32,025 nt of DNA from Candidatus Zhuqueibacterota bacterium (GTDB lineage: Bacteria > Zhuqueibacterota > QNDG01 > JABMRT01). Every line of letters starts with the position of its first letter. The stretch's first letter is position 1. Below are positions 1 to 7,959 of the stretch, piece by piece. Made by a program: the position numbers and the translations under genes. The DNA lies in assembly GCA_013202295.1 (NCBI GenBank), contig JABMRT010000218.1, forward strand, positions 1 to 32,025, in the 5' to 3' direction. Below the pieces are notes generated by a model. The model did no database searches and was not told where the DNA came from. It saw only the letters and a program-made list of their open reading frames with translations.

Positions 1-1830
1 CGCGCGACCATCGCCAAAGAAAAAGGGCTGGAGCGCCTTGCCGATCTCATGTTAAAACAAGAGACTCTGGAGGGAGATCGGCTCGCAATCGCTTCGGAAT
101 ATGTGGATGAAGAAAAGGAAGTGGCAAACGCGGAGGACGCTCTCGCCGGCGCGCGAGATATTGTCGCGGAGACCATGTCAGATGATGCCGATGTGAGAAA
201 GACCATCCGGTTTTTATCCACGGAAAAAGGATTTTTCAACTCCGTAGCGATGGATGAGGAATTGGCTCAAAATGGATTTGAGATGTATAAGGAGTTTACC
301 GAGAAAGTCAAAACCATTCCGCCGTATCGGATTCTCGCCATCAACCGAGGTGAACGTGAAGGAGCGCTCCGCGCCTGGGTCGATGTGGTTGAGGACGACA
401 TGGTCAAGCGCATCGAAAGTGCCTACATCACCAATCCAAAATCTATTTTTGTGGAGGATCTCGAAGCTGCGGCCAAGGATGCGTACAACCGTCTCATCTC
501 CCCCGCCATTCAGCGCGAGATTCGCAAAGCGCTCACAGAACGTGCGGATCAGCACGCCATCGAAGTATTCGCGCGAAACCTAAAGGCACTGCTGCTCTCC
601 CAACCCATGAAAGATAAAATTATCATGGGCATTGATCCCGGCTTTCGATCAGGCAGCAAGGTGGCCGTGATTGACTCCACGGGAAAATATTTGAAGGGCA
701 CAACAATCTATCCACATCCACCCCAGAAAAAATGGGACGAAGCCAAATCGGTCATCAAAGAGTACGTGGATGAATTCGGCGTGCATGTGATCGCAATTGG
801 GAACGGAACCGCCAGCCGCGAGACAGAGCAACTGGTTGCGGAAACCATCAAAGAATTGAACCGCGATATTTTCTATACCATCGTAAACGAAGCCGGCGCG
901 TCCGTTTATTCCGCCTCACCGGTGGCCAAGCAGGAGTTTCCTGAATTGGATGCATCCATGCGAGGCAACATCTCGATTGCGCGGCGATTGATGGATCCGC
1001 TCTCGGAGCTGGTGAAAATTGATCCCAAGTCGATTGGCGTGGGGCTTTACCAGCATGATGTGGATCAGATCCAACTATCGGATTCACTGGATCAGGTTGT
1101 GGAGTCATGCGTGAATGTCGTAGGCGTGGATCTGAATACGGCCTCCGTATCGCTTCTGAAATATGTAGCGGGCATCAACAATCGTGTGGCGGAGAATATC
1201 GTGAAATTAAGGGAGGAAAAGGGACGCTTCTCGCATCGTACAGATCTGAAGGATGTGAAGGGGTTGGGAGACAACAGCTTTGTCCAGTCTGCCGGATTTT
1301 TGCGGATTCCCGAAAGTGACACCTTTTTCGATACCACGGCTGTGCATCCTGAATCGTACGATGCCGCGCAGAAATTATTGGATCATTTCAAATTATCCGT
1401 ATCGGATGTCAAGGCCAATGGGTCTCTCCTCAAACTCAAAAATAAAGAGTCGAAAACACCGATGGATCAATTGGCGGAGATTTGTGGATGTGGCACTGAA
1501 ACGCTCGTAGATATTATGGACAGTTTGGAAAAACCCAATCGTGATCCGCGGGATGGCATGCCCGAAGCAGTACTCCGAAGCGACGTACTCTCAATGAAGG
1601 ATCTACACGAAGGCATGATCCTCAAAGGCACGGTTCGTAATGTCGTGGATTTTGGCGCGTTCGTAGATATCGGCGTCAAACAGGATGGTCTCGTGCATCT
1701 CAGCCAAATGGCTAAAAAGTTCGTCAAGAATCCGCTGGACATTGTTAAGGTTGGTGATATCGTGGAAGTGAAGATTACGAAAGTGGATGCTGATCGCGGC
1801 CGCATCGGCCTATCCATGATTTTAGATTAA
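1..1830 (+). CDS. tex: Tex family RNA-binding transcriptional accessory protein (5' partial)
   Basis: The reading frame is open from base 1, so the N-terminal Tex domain is cut off by the window edge; the first in-frame ATG at 49 is internal. About 609 residues are visible against roughly 720-780 for whole Tex proteins. In order I see the end of the N-terminal helical region (ATIAKEKGLE), a YqgF/RNase H-like domain (MGIDPGFRSGSKVAVID, then AIGNGTASRETEQLV), the helix-hairpin-helix pair (GVDLNTASVSLL, then LREEKGRFSHRTDLKDVKGLG) and a C-terminal S1 domain (GTVRNVVDFGAFVDIGV, then GLVHLSQMA). Tex proteins are cytoplasmic nucleic-acid-binding factors linked to transcription. The gene is convergent with the next one and ends at a strong hairpin. 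Identity is certain; the role in this organism is inferred from the family. Confidence 0.97.
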   Translation, partial: RATIAKEKGLERLADLMLKQETLEGDRLAIASEYVDEEKEVANAEDALAGARDIVAETMSDDADVRKTIRFLSTEKGFFNSVAMDEELAQNGFEMYKEFTEKVKTIPPYRILAINRGEREGALRAWVDVVEDDMVKRIESAYITNPKSIFVEDLEAAAKDAYNRLISPAIQREIRKALTERADQHAIEVFARNLKALLLSQPMKDKIIMGIDPGFRSGSKVAVIDSTGKYLKGTTIYPHPPQKKWDEAKSVIKEYVDEFGVHVIAIGNGTASRETEQLVAETIKELNRDIFYTIVNEAGASVYSASPVAKQEFPELDASMRGNISIARRLMDPLSELVKIDPKSIGVGLYQHDVDQIQLSDSLDQVVESCVNVVGVDLNTASVSLLKYVAGINNRVAENIVKLREEKGRFSHRTDLKDVKGLGDNSFVQSAGFLRIPESDTFFDTTAVHPESYDAAQKLLDHFKLSVSDVKANGSLLKLKNKESKTPMDQLAEICGCGTETLVDIMDSLEKPNRDPRDGMPEAVLRSDVLSMKDLHEGMILKGTVRNVVDFGAFVDIGVKQDGLVHLSQMAKKFVKNPLDIVKVGDIVEVKITKVDADRGRIGLSMILD

Positions 1831-1840
1831 ATTGAAACTC

Positions 1841-1880
1841 AAGTCCCCGGCATCCCGCCTTTGCGGGATGCCGGGGACTT
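1841..1880. terminator. Perfect 18-bp hairpin, bidirectional terminator
   Basis: The arms 1841-1858 and 1863-1880 are perfect reverse complements around a 4-nt loop, GC-rich inside, with AAGT/ACTT at the base and an ATTTATT tract on the plus side. It begins 11 bases after the tex stop and lies 15 bases beyond the stop of the convergent lipoprotein gene, so it can serve both. The minus-side U-tract is weak. Confidence 0.85.
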
Positions 1881-1894
1881 ATTTATTCAGATTC

Positions 1895-2872
1895 TCACTT
1901 CTTATAACACACATAAATATCTGCCTCAATCATCACACCGTCAATAAAATAATGATGTACAAAATAGAGATTTCCAAACTTGTCCATCGTAGGTTCGCCA
2001 GCAAACTGGGAAAGCACCAATTCCGGTTCTTGCCATTCACCCTCTGATTTAATGGACCGATACACTGCCGGAGAACCGAGATAGGTTCTGGTAAACCACA
2101 ATTCACTGCCATCCGGAGTCACATAGGGCCAACCATCAGTCTCGGTTGAGTTTAAAATTTCTACAAGTACAGGATTTTGCCAGGCACCATTCACCTTTGT
2201 CAACTTCCAAATATCATACTGACCCTTACCCCCTGCCTTAGCGGAGTGATAGTACAACTCATTTTCATGAATATGTAATTCGCCCACTTCATAATCAGAA
2301 TTAAAATCCGCTTTCTGCCAGTTCGTCCATGCCCCATCCACATAATCCGCGCTAAACCAGTGCAATCCAGTATACCCTTCTCTGGCGGAGACAAACAACA
2401 TTTCATTGCCCTGAATGAACTCAGCACCGTCCAAAGACAATTTCCCCGGATCCTGCAACCAGATCCGTTCAGGCTCCTGCCAGTTTCCCTCTTCATATTT
2501 GGACATATAGATCCCGGTCACATCATCACCTACCTGCTGTTCTGCTGGCACACTCACGTCCGGGGTAAAGAAAAAATAAAACTCATCCCTATCTACGGGG
2601 ATAAAAGGCGAATCTTCCCCACCCGCCGTATTCACAGGGCCAGGCAAGGGAACAGGATTTTCCCATGCATCCAGATGTAAAACAGGGGGATACACATCCG
2701 TCTCTGGGGTCATTTTGACCGCGTCATCCGGAATTTTCTCTTCCCGTGTCACATCCGGATATTCAGGATCAGGTTCGGTTGGATTTTCTTCACATGCCAT
2801 GAGCAGAAATAATGCAAAAGCCATTATAAAAATAAAGGAGCCGAGTATTGTTCCATTCTTAATGCATAACAT
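1895..2872 (-). CDS. Lipoprotein with PD40/TolB-like beta-propeller repeats
   Basis: This 325-residue protein starts with a hydrophobic signal peptide and a lipobox (LLMAC, Cys27), followed by a Pro/Glu/Asp-rich linker (NPTEPDPEYPDVTREEK). The rest contains repeated WD40-like PD40 blades (DEFYFFFTPDVS, NEMLFVSAREGYTGLHWFS, ELWFTRTYLGSPAVYRS, GNLYFVHHYFIDG). Such proteins are often surface or periplasmic lipoproteins near glycan-degradation genes, but the ligand is unknown. The start is supported by GAGGTGG four bases upstream of the ATG. It lies 87 bases downstream of the GH106-like gene in the same direction and may be the last gene of that transcript. Its linker is nearly repeated in the mini-lipoprotein at 10499-10753 (about 30 of 34 residues identical by eye). 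The fold class is likely; the function is not known. Confidence 0.82.
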   Translation of the reverse strand: MLCIKNGTILGSFIFIMAFALFLLMACEENPTEPDPEYPDVTREEKIPDDAVKMTPETDVYPPVLHLDAWENPVPLPGPVNTAGGEDSPFIPVDRDEFYFFFTPDVSVPAEQQVGDDVTGIYMSKYEEGNWQEPERIWLQDPGKLSLDGAEFIQGNEMLFVSAREGYTGLHWFSADYVDGAWTNWQKADFNSDYEVGELHIHENELYYHSAKAGGKGQYDIWKLTKVNGAWQNPVLVEILNSTETDGWPYVTPDGSELWFTRTYLGSPAVYRSIKSEGEWQEPELVLSQFAGEPTMDKFGNLYFVHHYFIDGVMIEADIYVCYKK

Positions 2873-2959
2873 GATTCCACCTCATAGGTTTTATCAAATC
2901 TTTCTAACACTTCTGTTTTTAAGCAACCCTGTTCACCAAAAAGTCACTCTGGAGAAATT

Positions 2960-5900
2960 TTAAAATGCAATCACCTCAAAATCCTCAAACAGCCCGTATC
3001 CATCCAGGTCATATTCAGCTCCGGCAGGCTGGACATCAGGTGCATATTTAAAGCTCCATGGAGTGACTATCCCGCGACGCCGGACATGATGGTGCGGACC
3101 TAGTACATTCTTGAGTGATCCATAGACAATCACCTCAATCCGATTGGTTCCAGTCTGAATCCTATCGGAAATATCAAGCTCATAAGGCTGCCACCCGATA
3201 AATCCACCATACTCACCATTGACACGGACTTCCACGGCTGATCCCGACCATTTACCCAGTTTGACCTTAACCTTTTGATCTTTTAAAATCCGGACAGTTT
3301 TTTTATAGGCTACGCCATCGCTATAGAACGGTAATCCCTGGTCCTTCCATGCACCAAACTGCTGCTTCAATGCAGCAGGAACCATTATCCACCCTCTATC
3401 CCCGGACTTGAGACTGAAGTTACCAATAATGTAGACCGGTTCAATCTCCGCAAATATCGACATGGGAGTCACTGCAATCGTCACATCATTCTCACCGGGC
3501 CGGATGATTGGGCCAATATTAAACACGCCAAAATCTTCATCTAGCCACCACTCGCCTTCTACAGGCTGGATTTCATTACCATTCACCGAAACGGTCCAGC
3601 GCCAGGGTTGTTCCACCACAGCCTGCAGGGAGGAAAAATCCACAGCCTCTTCAACCATAAAAGGAAAACGAGCCGTAAATCCGGTGCCTTCAGCGAATGT
3701 GTCTGCATCGACCCACTCGGTCTTAAACTGCGAAGACGACACCCAGGGATTATCCGGATACCCATGCGCCTGCCAGATTTTAAATCCGCCCGAATAAAAA
3801 TAGATATCTTGATGCATCGTATCTGCCAGCGACAAATCACAATAATCAAGCGTTTGCACATTGGGTTCCACCCGCTCAATCTCCGATGGATCAGAAGGGA
3901 TGATCTTATCGGATTTGGGCTTGTCCGGGATTGGGAACTGTTTTTCAGTTTCGAATACAAACAACAACAAACTTCCTGCAGGTTGGATATTGATCTCGAA
4001 AGACACGGATCCCTGTGTCGTTATCGCCGGATACCCTGCCACCTTTCCCGTCATTGCATCCAGCTGGATCACAGAAGCTCCCTCCATACTGATGGAGGCT
4101 GTGGATGCCTCCTCCAAACTGGAATTGACCAGAAACAAGAGCTGACCATCAGAAAACCGACGGCGGTGATGAAAAAGCTGACCGCTGATCCGAAGTGGAT
4201 CAGCTATCTTAAAATCGGATTCGCTCAGCTGGTGAATCACTTTCGACAGGGAAACAGCCTTCTGTACTTTCATTTGGTCAGCTTTGAATCCATCGACATC
4301 GGCCCGCATCAACGGCTTGTTTGAAAACGATAATATCCTACCGCCTGTTTCTATAAAAGTAGCAAGCAAGTCAGCAGTCCAAGACTCCATGACCTCATAC
4401 TCCGGAGGCAACAGAACAAAATCATACGCCCTTTGTCCGATGATTAACTTTCCGTCGGATGATGAGCCATGGTTTTTAATGGTATTTTCGCATCCCAGAT
4501 CATATTCGATTTGATGGTTTTCAAGCTCTGCCAGGAACGTGTGAAAGGAATCACCAATTTGATTGAGCTTTTTATTCGTATGTGTCGGCGAATAATACAT
4601 CCAGGTTGTTGAAGTCGGTTCAATCACAAGTATTCGGTTATTCTGTTCACCCGAAGCCATCGCCACAGACAACCGCGCAAAATACTCTGCCTGATGCTTG
4701 TACAAATGCCACCAGGGATCATGATAACTGAACGACTGTGGAAAGTCGTGCTTGCGGTCTCCGATCAAGGTCATATAGGTTAAGTGCTGATTCATGAAGT
4801 TCACACCCATGACATATTCCCAATCCCCAAGCCGCTTCATATCTTCAAAACGGAGTTCCCATCCCGCAGCACCGTAGGTTTCACTCAGGGTACGTTTTCT
4901 TCCCATTTGATTGGCGATACTGCGCAGTTCCTTCACTGCGCGGATATTGCCGAATTGCGTGTCATTCTGGTCCATGGTATTGAACAACATGTCAATCGCT
5001 GGCACCTGATGCCATGCGTACATGGCCATATTATCCCCTCCATGATGCGGGCTCGGCCAGCCATGCTCCCAGTAATGCCCAGTCCATTTCAGGTTGTGCT
5101 CTTCCGTGTATTCGAACCAGGGTTTAGACCAGCGTTCAATAAACAGTTCAAGCAGCAGACAGTAATGATCATGACGAACCTTTTTCCAATGTCCGACCTC
5201 AGCGAACAGAGATGGCAAGTTTACTTTCAGTTCATAGCCCCAACGCTCCTGAAACCGATCGAACAGATCCGGTGTCCAGCGAATCGATTCTCGTGAGGGT
5301 GTGGCGATATTCGGCTCATCTGTGAAAACACCCGGCACTGTCTTGCCGAATTCAGAGCCAATAGATTTTTCATATCCTGTCATTGTCACATCAATAAATT
5401 TCTCAGTTACACCGGGATATATAAGATCCACATAGGAAAAACCCGCATGCCATTTGGATTGCCCGTAGCTCACCTTGGAGAAAGTGCGAAAGTCTCCCTC
5501 TAGACCAGGCTTTGGATCGGCAACTACCTTGAATCCTTTTTCGGATTTTTCAAGGACAATAAAGAATTTCTCATCAACATCCGTTGGCAATGTGGAGAAT
5601 TTTTCCTGAACGAGTCCCTGGCCATGCTGATAAGAATCCGGCATTTGGTCAGGTACATGACCGCCCGCAAATCCACTCGGGAAGGAATTCTCATCATAAA
5701 TCCATGCCTGCATACCGAGTGATTTTGTCTTCTTCACAGCATGCTGAATGAGGTCGAACCACTCATCCGAGAGGTATTCCGTGATGATTCCATACCGGGG
5801 ATGCATGAATACGCCGCCGAACCCCTGTTCCTTTAAATCTGTAAGATCCCGGTCGATGCGTTCTTTCTGCACCCTGTCGTGCCAAACCCAGAAAGGCGCC

Positions 5901-6055
5901 GTGCGATATGAGGTTGGTGGATTTTCAAAGTGTGGAATGAGTTGATCAACTGTTTGGATGTCAAGCTCTTGCCAGGGATCAGGGCGAGTCGGTTCGCACG
6001 CTAGAATAAATAAATAAAGTAGAATCGTACATCCAATTTTAGCTTTCACTTTCAT
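2960..6055 (-). CDS. GH106-like glycoside hydrolase (alpha-L-rhamnosidase type), lipoprotein
   Basis: This 1031-residue protein has a lipoprotein signal with lipobox ILAC (Cys20). The N-terminal catalytic region shows the hallmark series of the GH106/rhamnosidase-like family: TAPFWVWHDR (53-61), FGGVFMHPRYG (79-89), MQAWIYDENSFPSG (115-128), FTDEP with Glu247, and LSETYGAAGWE with Glu392, followed by YHDPWWH. The glutamates are the likely catalytic residues, by family analogy. A C-terminal beta-sandwich resembling GH2 sugar-binding domains follows (residues about 900-1010, VEVRVNGEYGGFIGWQPYELDIS). GGAGG lies six bases before the ATG. It is 69 bases downstream of the aldo/keto reductase on the same strand. 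The substrate is not proven: rhamnosylated plant or algal glycans are the family expectation, and other activities are possible in this broad group. Confidence 0.8.
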   Translation of the reverse strand: MKVKAKIGCTILLYLFILACEPTRPDPWQELDIQTVDQLIPHFENPPTSYRTAPFWVWHDRVQKERIDRDLTDLKEQGFGGVFMHPRYGIITEYLSDEWFDLIQHAVKKTKSLGMQAWIYDENSFPSGFAGGHVPDQMPDSYQHGQGLVQEKFSTLPTDVDEKFFIVLEKSEKGFKVVADPKPGLEGDFRTFSKVSYGQSKWHAGFSYVDLIYPGVTEKFIDVTMTGYEKSIGSEFGKTVPGVFTDEPNIATPSRESIRWTPDLFDRFQERWGYELKVNLPSLFAEVGHWKKVRHDHYCLLLELFIERWSKPWFEYTEEHNLKWTGHYWEHGWPSPHHGGDNMAMYAWHQVPAIDMLFNTMDQNDTQFGNIRAVKELRSIANQMGRKRTLSETYGAAGWELRFEDMKRLGDWEYVMGVNFMNQHLTYMTLIGDRKHDFPQSFSYHDPWWHLYKHQAEYFARLSVAMASGEQNNRILVIEPTSTTWMYYSPTHTNKKLNQIGDSFHTFLAELENHQIEYDLGCENTIKNHGSSSDGKLIIGQRAYDFVLLPPEYEVMESWTADLLATFIETGGRILSFSNKPLMRADVDGFKADQMKVQKAVSLSKVIHQLSESDFKIADPLRISGQLFHHRRRFSDGQLLFLVNSSLEEASTASISMEGASVIQLDAMTGKVAGYPAITTQGSVSFEINIQPAGSLLLFVFETEKQFPIPDKPKSDKIIPSDPSEIERVEPNVQTLDYCDLSLADTMHQDIYFYSGGFKIWQAHGYPDNPWVSSSQFKTEWVDADTFAEGTGFTARFPFMVEEAVDFSSLQAVVEQPWRWTVSVNGNEIQPVEGEWWLDEDFGVFNIGPIIRPGENDVTIAVTPMSIFAEIEPVYIIGNFSLKSGDRGWIMVPAALKQQFGAWKDQGLPFYSDGVAYKKTVRILKDQKVKVKLGKWSGSAVEVRVNGEYGGFIGWQPYELDISDRIQTGTNRIEVIVYGSLKNVLGPHHHVRRRGIVTPWSFKYAPDVQPAGAEYDLDGYGLFEDFEVIAF

Positions 6056-6124
6056 GGAAGGCCTCCATCTTGGATAGAATCTTCAGGATTTCAATTAACC
6101 TTAACATTCACCTATTTAAACCAT

Positions 6125-6997
6125 TTACCCGCTAATCTTTTGAATTCGTGCAATCGCATCATCAATTTGTGATGTTGCTTCGAATCCGATGGTTATAGCA
6201 TCCACACAGTTTTGTGTATATACAAATTCCAGGGATTTTTGACGTTCTGTGTCTGTATGCATATCTCCCTGCCCGAATATCTTCATGCCGATCACGCCTT
6301 TTTTATTTTTGCTGGCCTGTTTCAGAACCGTGACAACCTCCTCTGGTTCTCCATCCATATGTAAGCCGGTGTGATTGATGCGTGCCTGAACAATATCGGT
6401 CCAGTCAGTCTGGACTGCGGTTTTAAGAGCAGGCAGGCTGTGACAGGAAACACCATGAGCACGGATGATACCCTTTTCTTTTGCTTTAATCAGATTTTCG
6501 CAATGCTCACTATATTCTTCAACCCAGTTCTCGGATTCGAGACAGTGCAGCATAACAATATCGATGGTTTCCGTACCCAGTTCATCACAGGCTCTTTCAA
6601 GGAAGCGTGGGATGTCCGGAGGTTTCATCCGTCGTCTGGGTCGCACCCAGATTTTCGTCATCAGGGTTATCTCTTTACGCGGGATATATTTGAGTGCCTC
6701 ACGGACGAATGTGTGTGATCCGTACATATCTGCGGATTCGAAAAAACGAATGCCGGAATCATAGGCGTGTTTTGCCATGCGAACAAAATTATCCAGACCC
6801 ATACGCGTCTGATTGGATTCATTTCTTCCCCCGTGCGTTCCGGTTCCCATGGCCAGGCAGGATGTTTGTATCCCGGTTATTCCCAGTTCAACTATCTCTA
6901 ACTGTGCGGCCTTGCCAGCGAACACTGGAGCAGCAATGACGGCAGCTGATCCCGCAATACTCTGTTTAATAAAACTCCGTCTTGTAATCTTTTTCAT
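6125..6997 (-). CDS. Tat-exported aldo/keto reductase
   Basis: I start this 290-residue protein at the ATG at 6997 rather than further upstream, because it is preceded by GAGGCGAG and opens directly with a Tat signal (ITRRSFIKQ, hydrophobic stretch, APVFAGKAA). An AKR TIM barrel follows: GIRFFESADMYG, Tyr92 of the catalytic tetrad, Lys115 (MTKIW) and His151 (MLHCL). The position that is normally Asp (FFDTA) is Glu87 here, a conservative but unusual change. It begins 16 bases after the activase stop, so it belongs to the hypD operon. Members are NAD(P)H-dependent carbonyl reductases, yet a Tat signal would place this one in the periplasm, away from the cytosolic glycyl radical enzyme. The substrate is unknown. 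Confidence 0.85.
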   Translation of the reverse strand: MKKITRRSFIKQSIAGSAAVIAAPVFAGKAAQLEIVELGITGIQTSCLAMGTGTHGGRNESNQTRMGLDNFVRMAKHAYDSGIRFFESADMYGSHTFVREALKYIPRKEITLMTKIWVRPRRRMKPPDIPRFLERACDELGTETIDIVMLHCLESENWVEEYSEHCENLIKAKEKGIIRAHGVSCHSLPALKTAVQTDWTDIVQARINHTGLHMDGEPEEVVTVLKQASKNKKGVIGMKIFGQGDMHTDTERQKSLEFVYTQNCVDAITIGFEATSQIDDAIARIQKISG

Positions 6998-7013
6998 GTC
7001 TCGCCTCGGTGTT

Positions 7014-7955
7014 TTAATGAATTTTCGCCTGAATTCCATATGCCTCAAACTGCGCAATAATTTGCTCTTGCCTTTCTTGATCCGGAGCGACCATGGTCTG
7101 TGAAGTATGATCCTGGCCAAGTTTCTTGTGCTTGTTGTCTGCAATGTTGTGATGCGGCAATAGATCGACTCCCTTTATATCGCCAGCCAATCTGGCAATG
7201 AACACTGCAGAATCTTCAATGTTTTTAGGATCATCATTGATGCCCTTAATCAAAGGGATCCGAATTGTAATGTTCGCTCCCACTTCTGCGAGTGCTTTCA
7301 GATTATGAAGTATGATTTCATTGTCTACACCTGTATATTTTTTATGCATTATGGAATCCATTATTTTCAGGTCATATAAAAACAAATCCACCCTTTTTGC
7401 CACATTCAGGATGGTTTCTGTTTCCGCATAACCGGATGTATCAACGGTTCGATGGATGCCCTTCTTCCCACACGCGTCAAGGAGCTGGATTAAAATATCA
7501 GAACACATAAGAGGTTCGCCACCCGAGAAAGTCACTCCCCCACCGGATTGGTCAAAAATCAGAACTTCCTTCTCAAGAATTTCCATGAGGCTTTGGACAG
7601 TCTCTGGGCGGCCAGACATTTCGGTTGCTTTGGTAGGACAGCTTTCCGCACATTGCCCACAGACTATACAACGATCTATATATGTAATGATGCCGTCAGA
7701 GGTTAAAGTACAGGCATGTTCAGGGCATATTTTAATACATTGCTCGCAACCGATACATTTCGCTGTAGAATACATTTTTTGTACATCAGGGGAACGGCTT
7801 TCAGGATTGTGACACCAGATACAGGAGAGCGGACAGCCTTTCATAAACACAGTTGTGCGTATTCCCGGCCCGTCATTGATTGCATAGCGCTTGATATCAA
7901 ATATCAAGCAGGAATATACATCCGAGGAATCCACTTTATCAGGAAAACTGGCCAT
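7014..7955 (-). CDS. Glycyl radical enzyme activating enzyme (radical SAM)
   Basis: This 313-residue protein carries the radical-SAM motif CPLSCIWC (Cys41, Cys45, Cys48) and an inserted pair of ferredoxin-type 4Fe-4S motifs (Cys67/70/73/77 and Cys96/99/102/106), as in the larger GRE activases rather than the short PflA type. VTFSGGEPL is the usual SAM-binding segment. It would abstract the Gly767 hydrogen of the adjacent glycyl radical enzyme, using S-adenosylmethionine under anaerobic conditions in the cytoplasm. The ATG at 7955 is preferred: it lies four bases after the hypD stop with AGGGG upstream, whereas the next upstream ATG would overlap hypD by about 50 bases. The pairing is unambiguous from the context. 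Confidence 0.93.
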   Translation of the reverse strand: MASFPDKVDSSDVYSCLIFDIKRYAINDGPGIRTTVFMKGCPLSCIWCHNPESRSPDVQKMYSTAKCIGCEQCIKICPEHACTLTSDGIITYIDRCIVCGQCAESCPTKATEMSGRPETVQSLMEILEKEVLIFDQSGGGVTFSGGEPLMCSDILIQLLDACGKKGIHRTVDTSGYAETETILNVAKRVDLFLYDLKIMDSIMHKKYTGVDNEIILHNLKALAEVGANITIRIPLIKGINDDPKNIEDSAVFIARLAGDIKGVDLLPHHNIADNKHKKLGQDHTSQTMVAPDQERQEQIIAQFEAYGIQAKIH

Positions 7956-7959
7956 GCCC

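Noticed and set aside
3608-4324. A 238-codon plus-strand frame opposite the GH106-like gene
   Set aside because: Antisense shadow with low-complexity composition and no domain resemblance.
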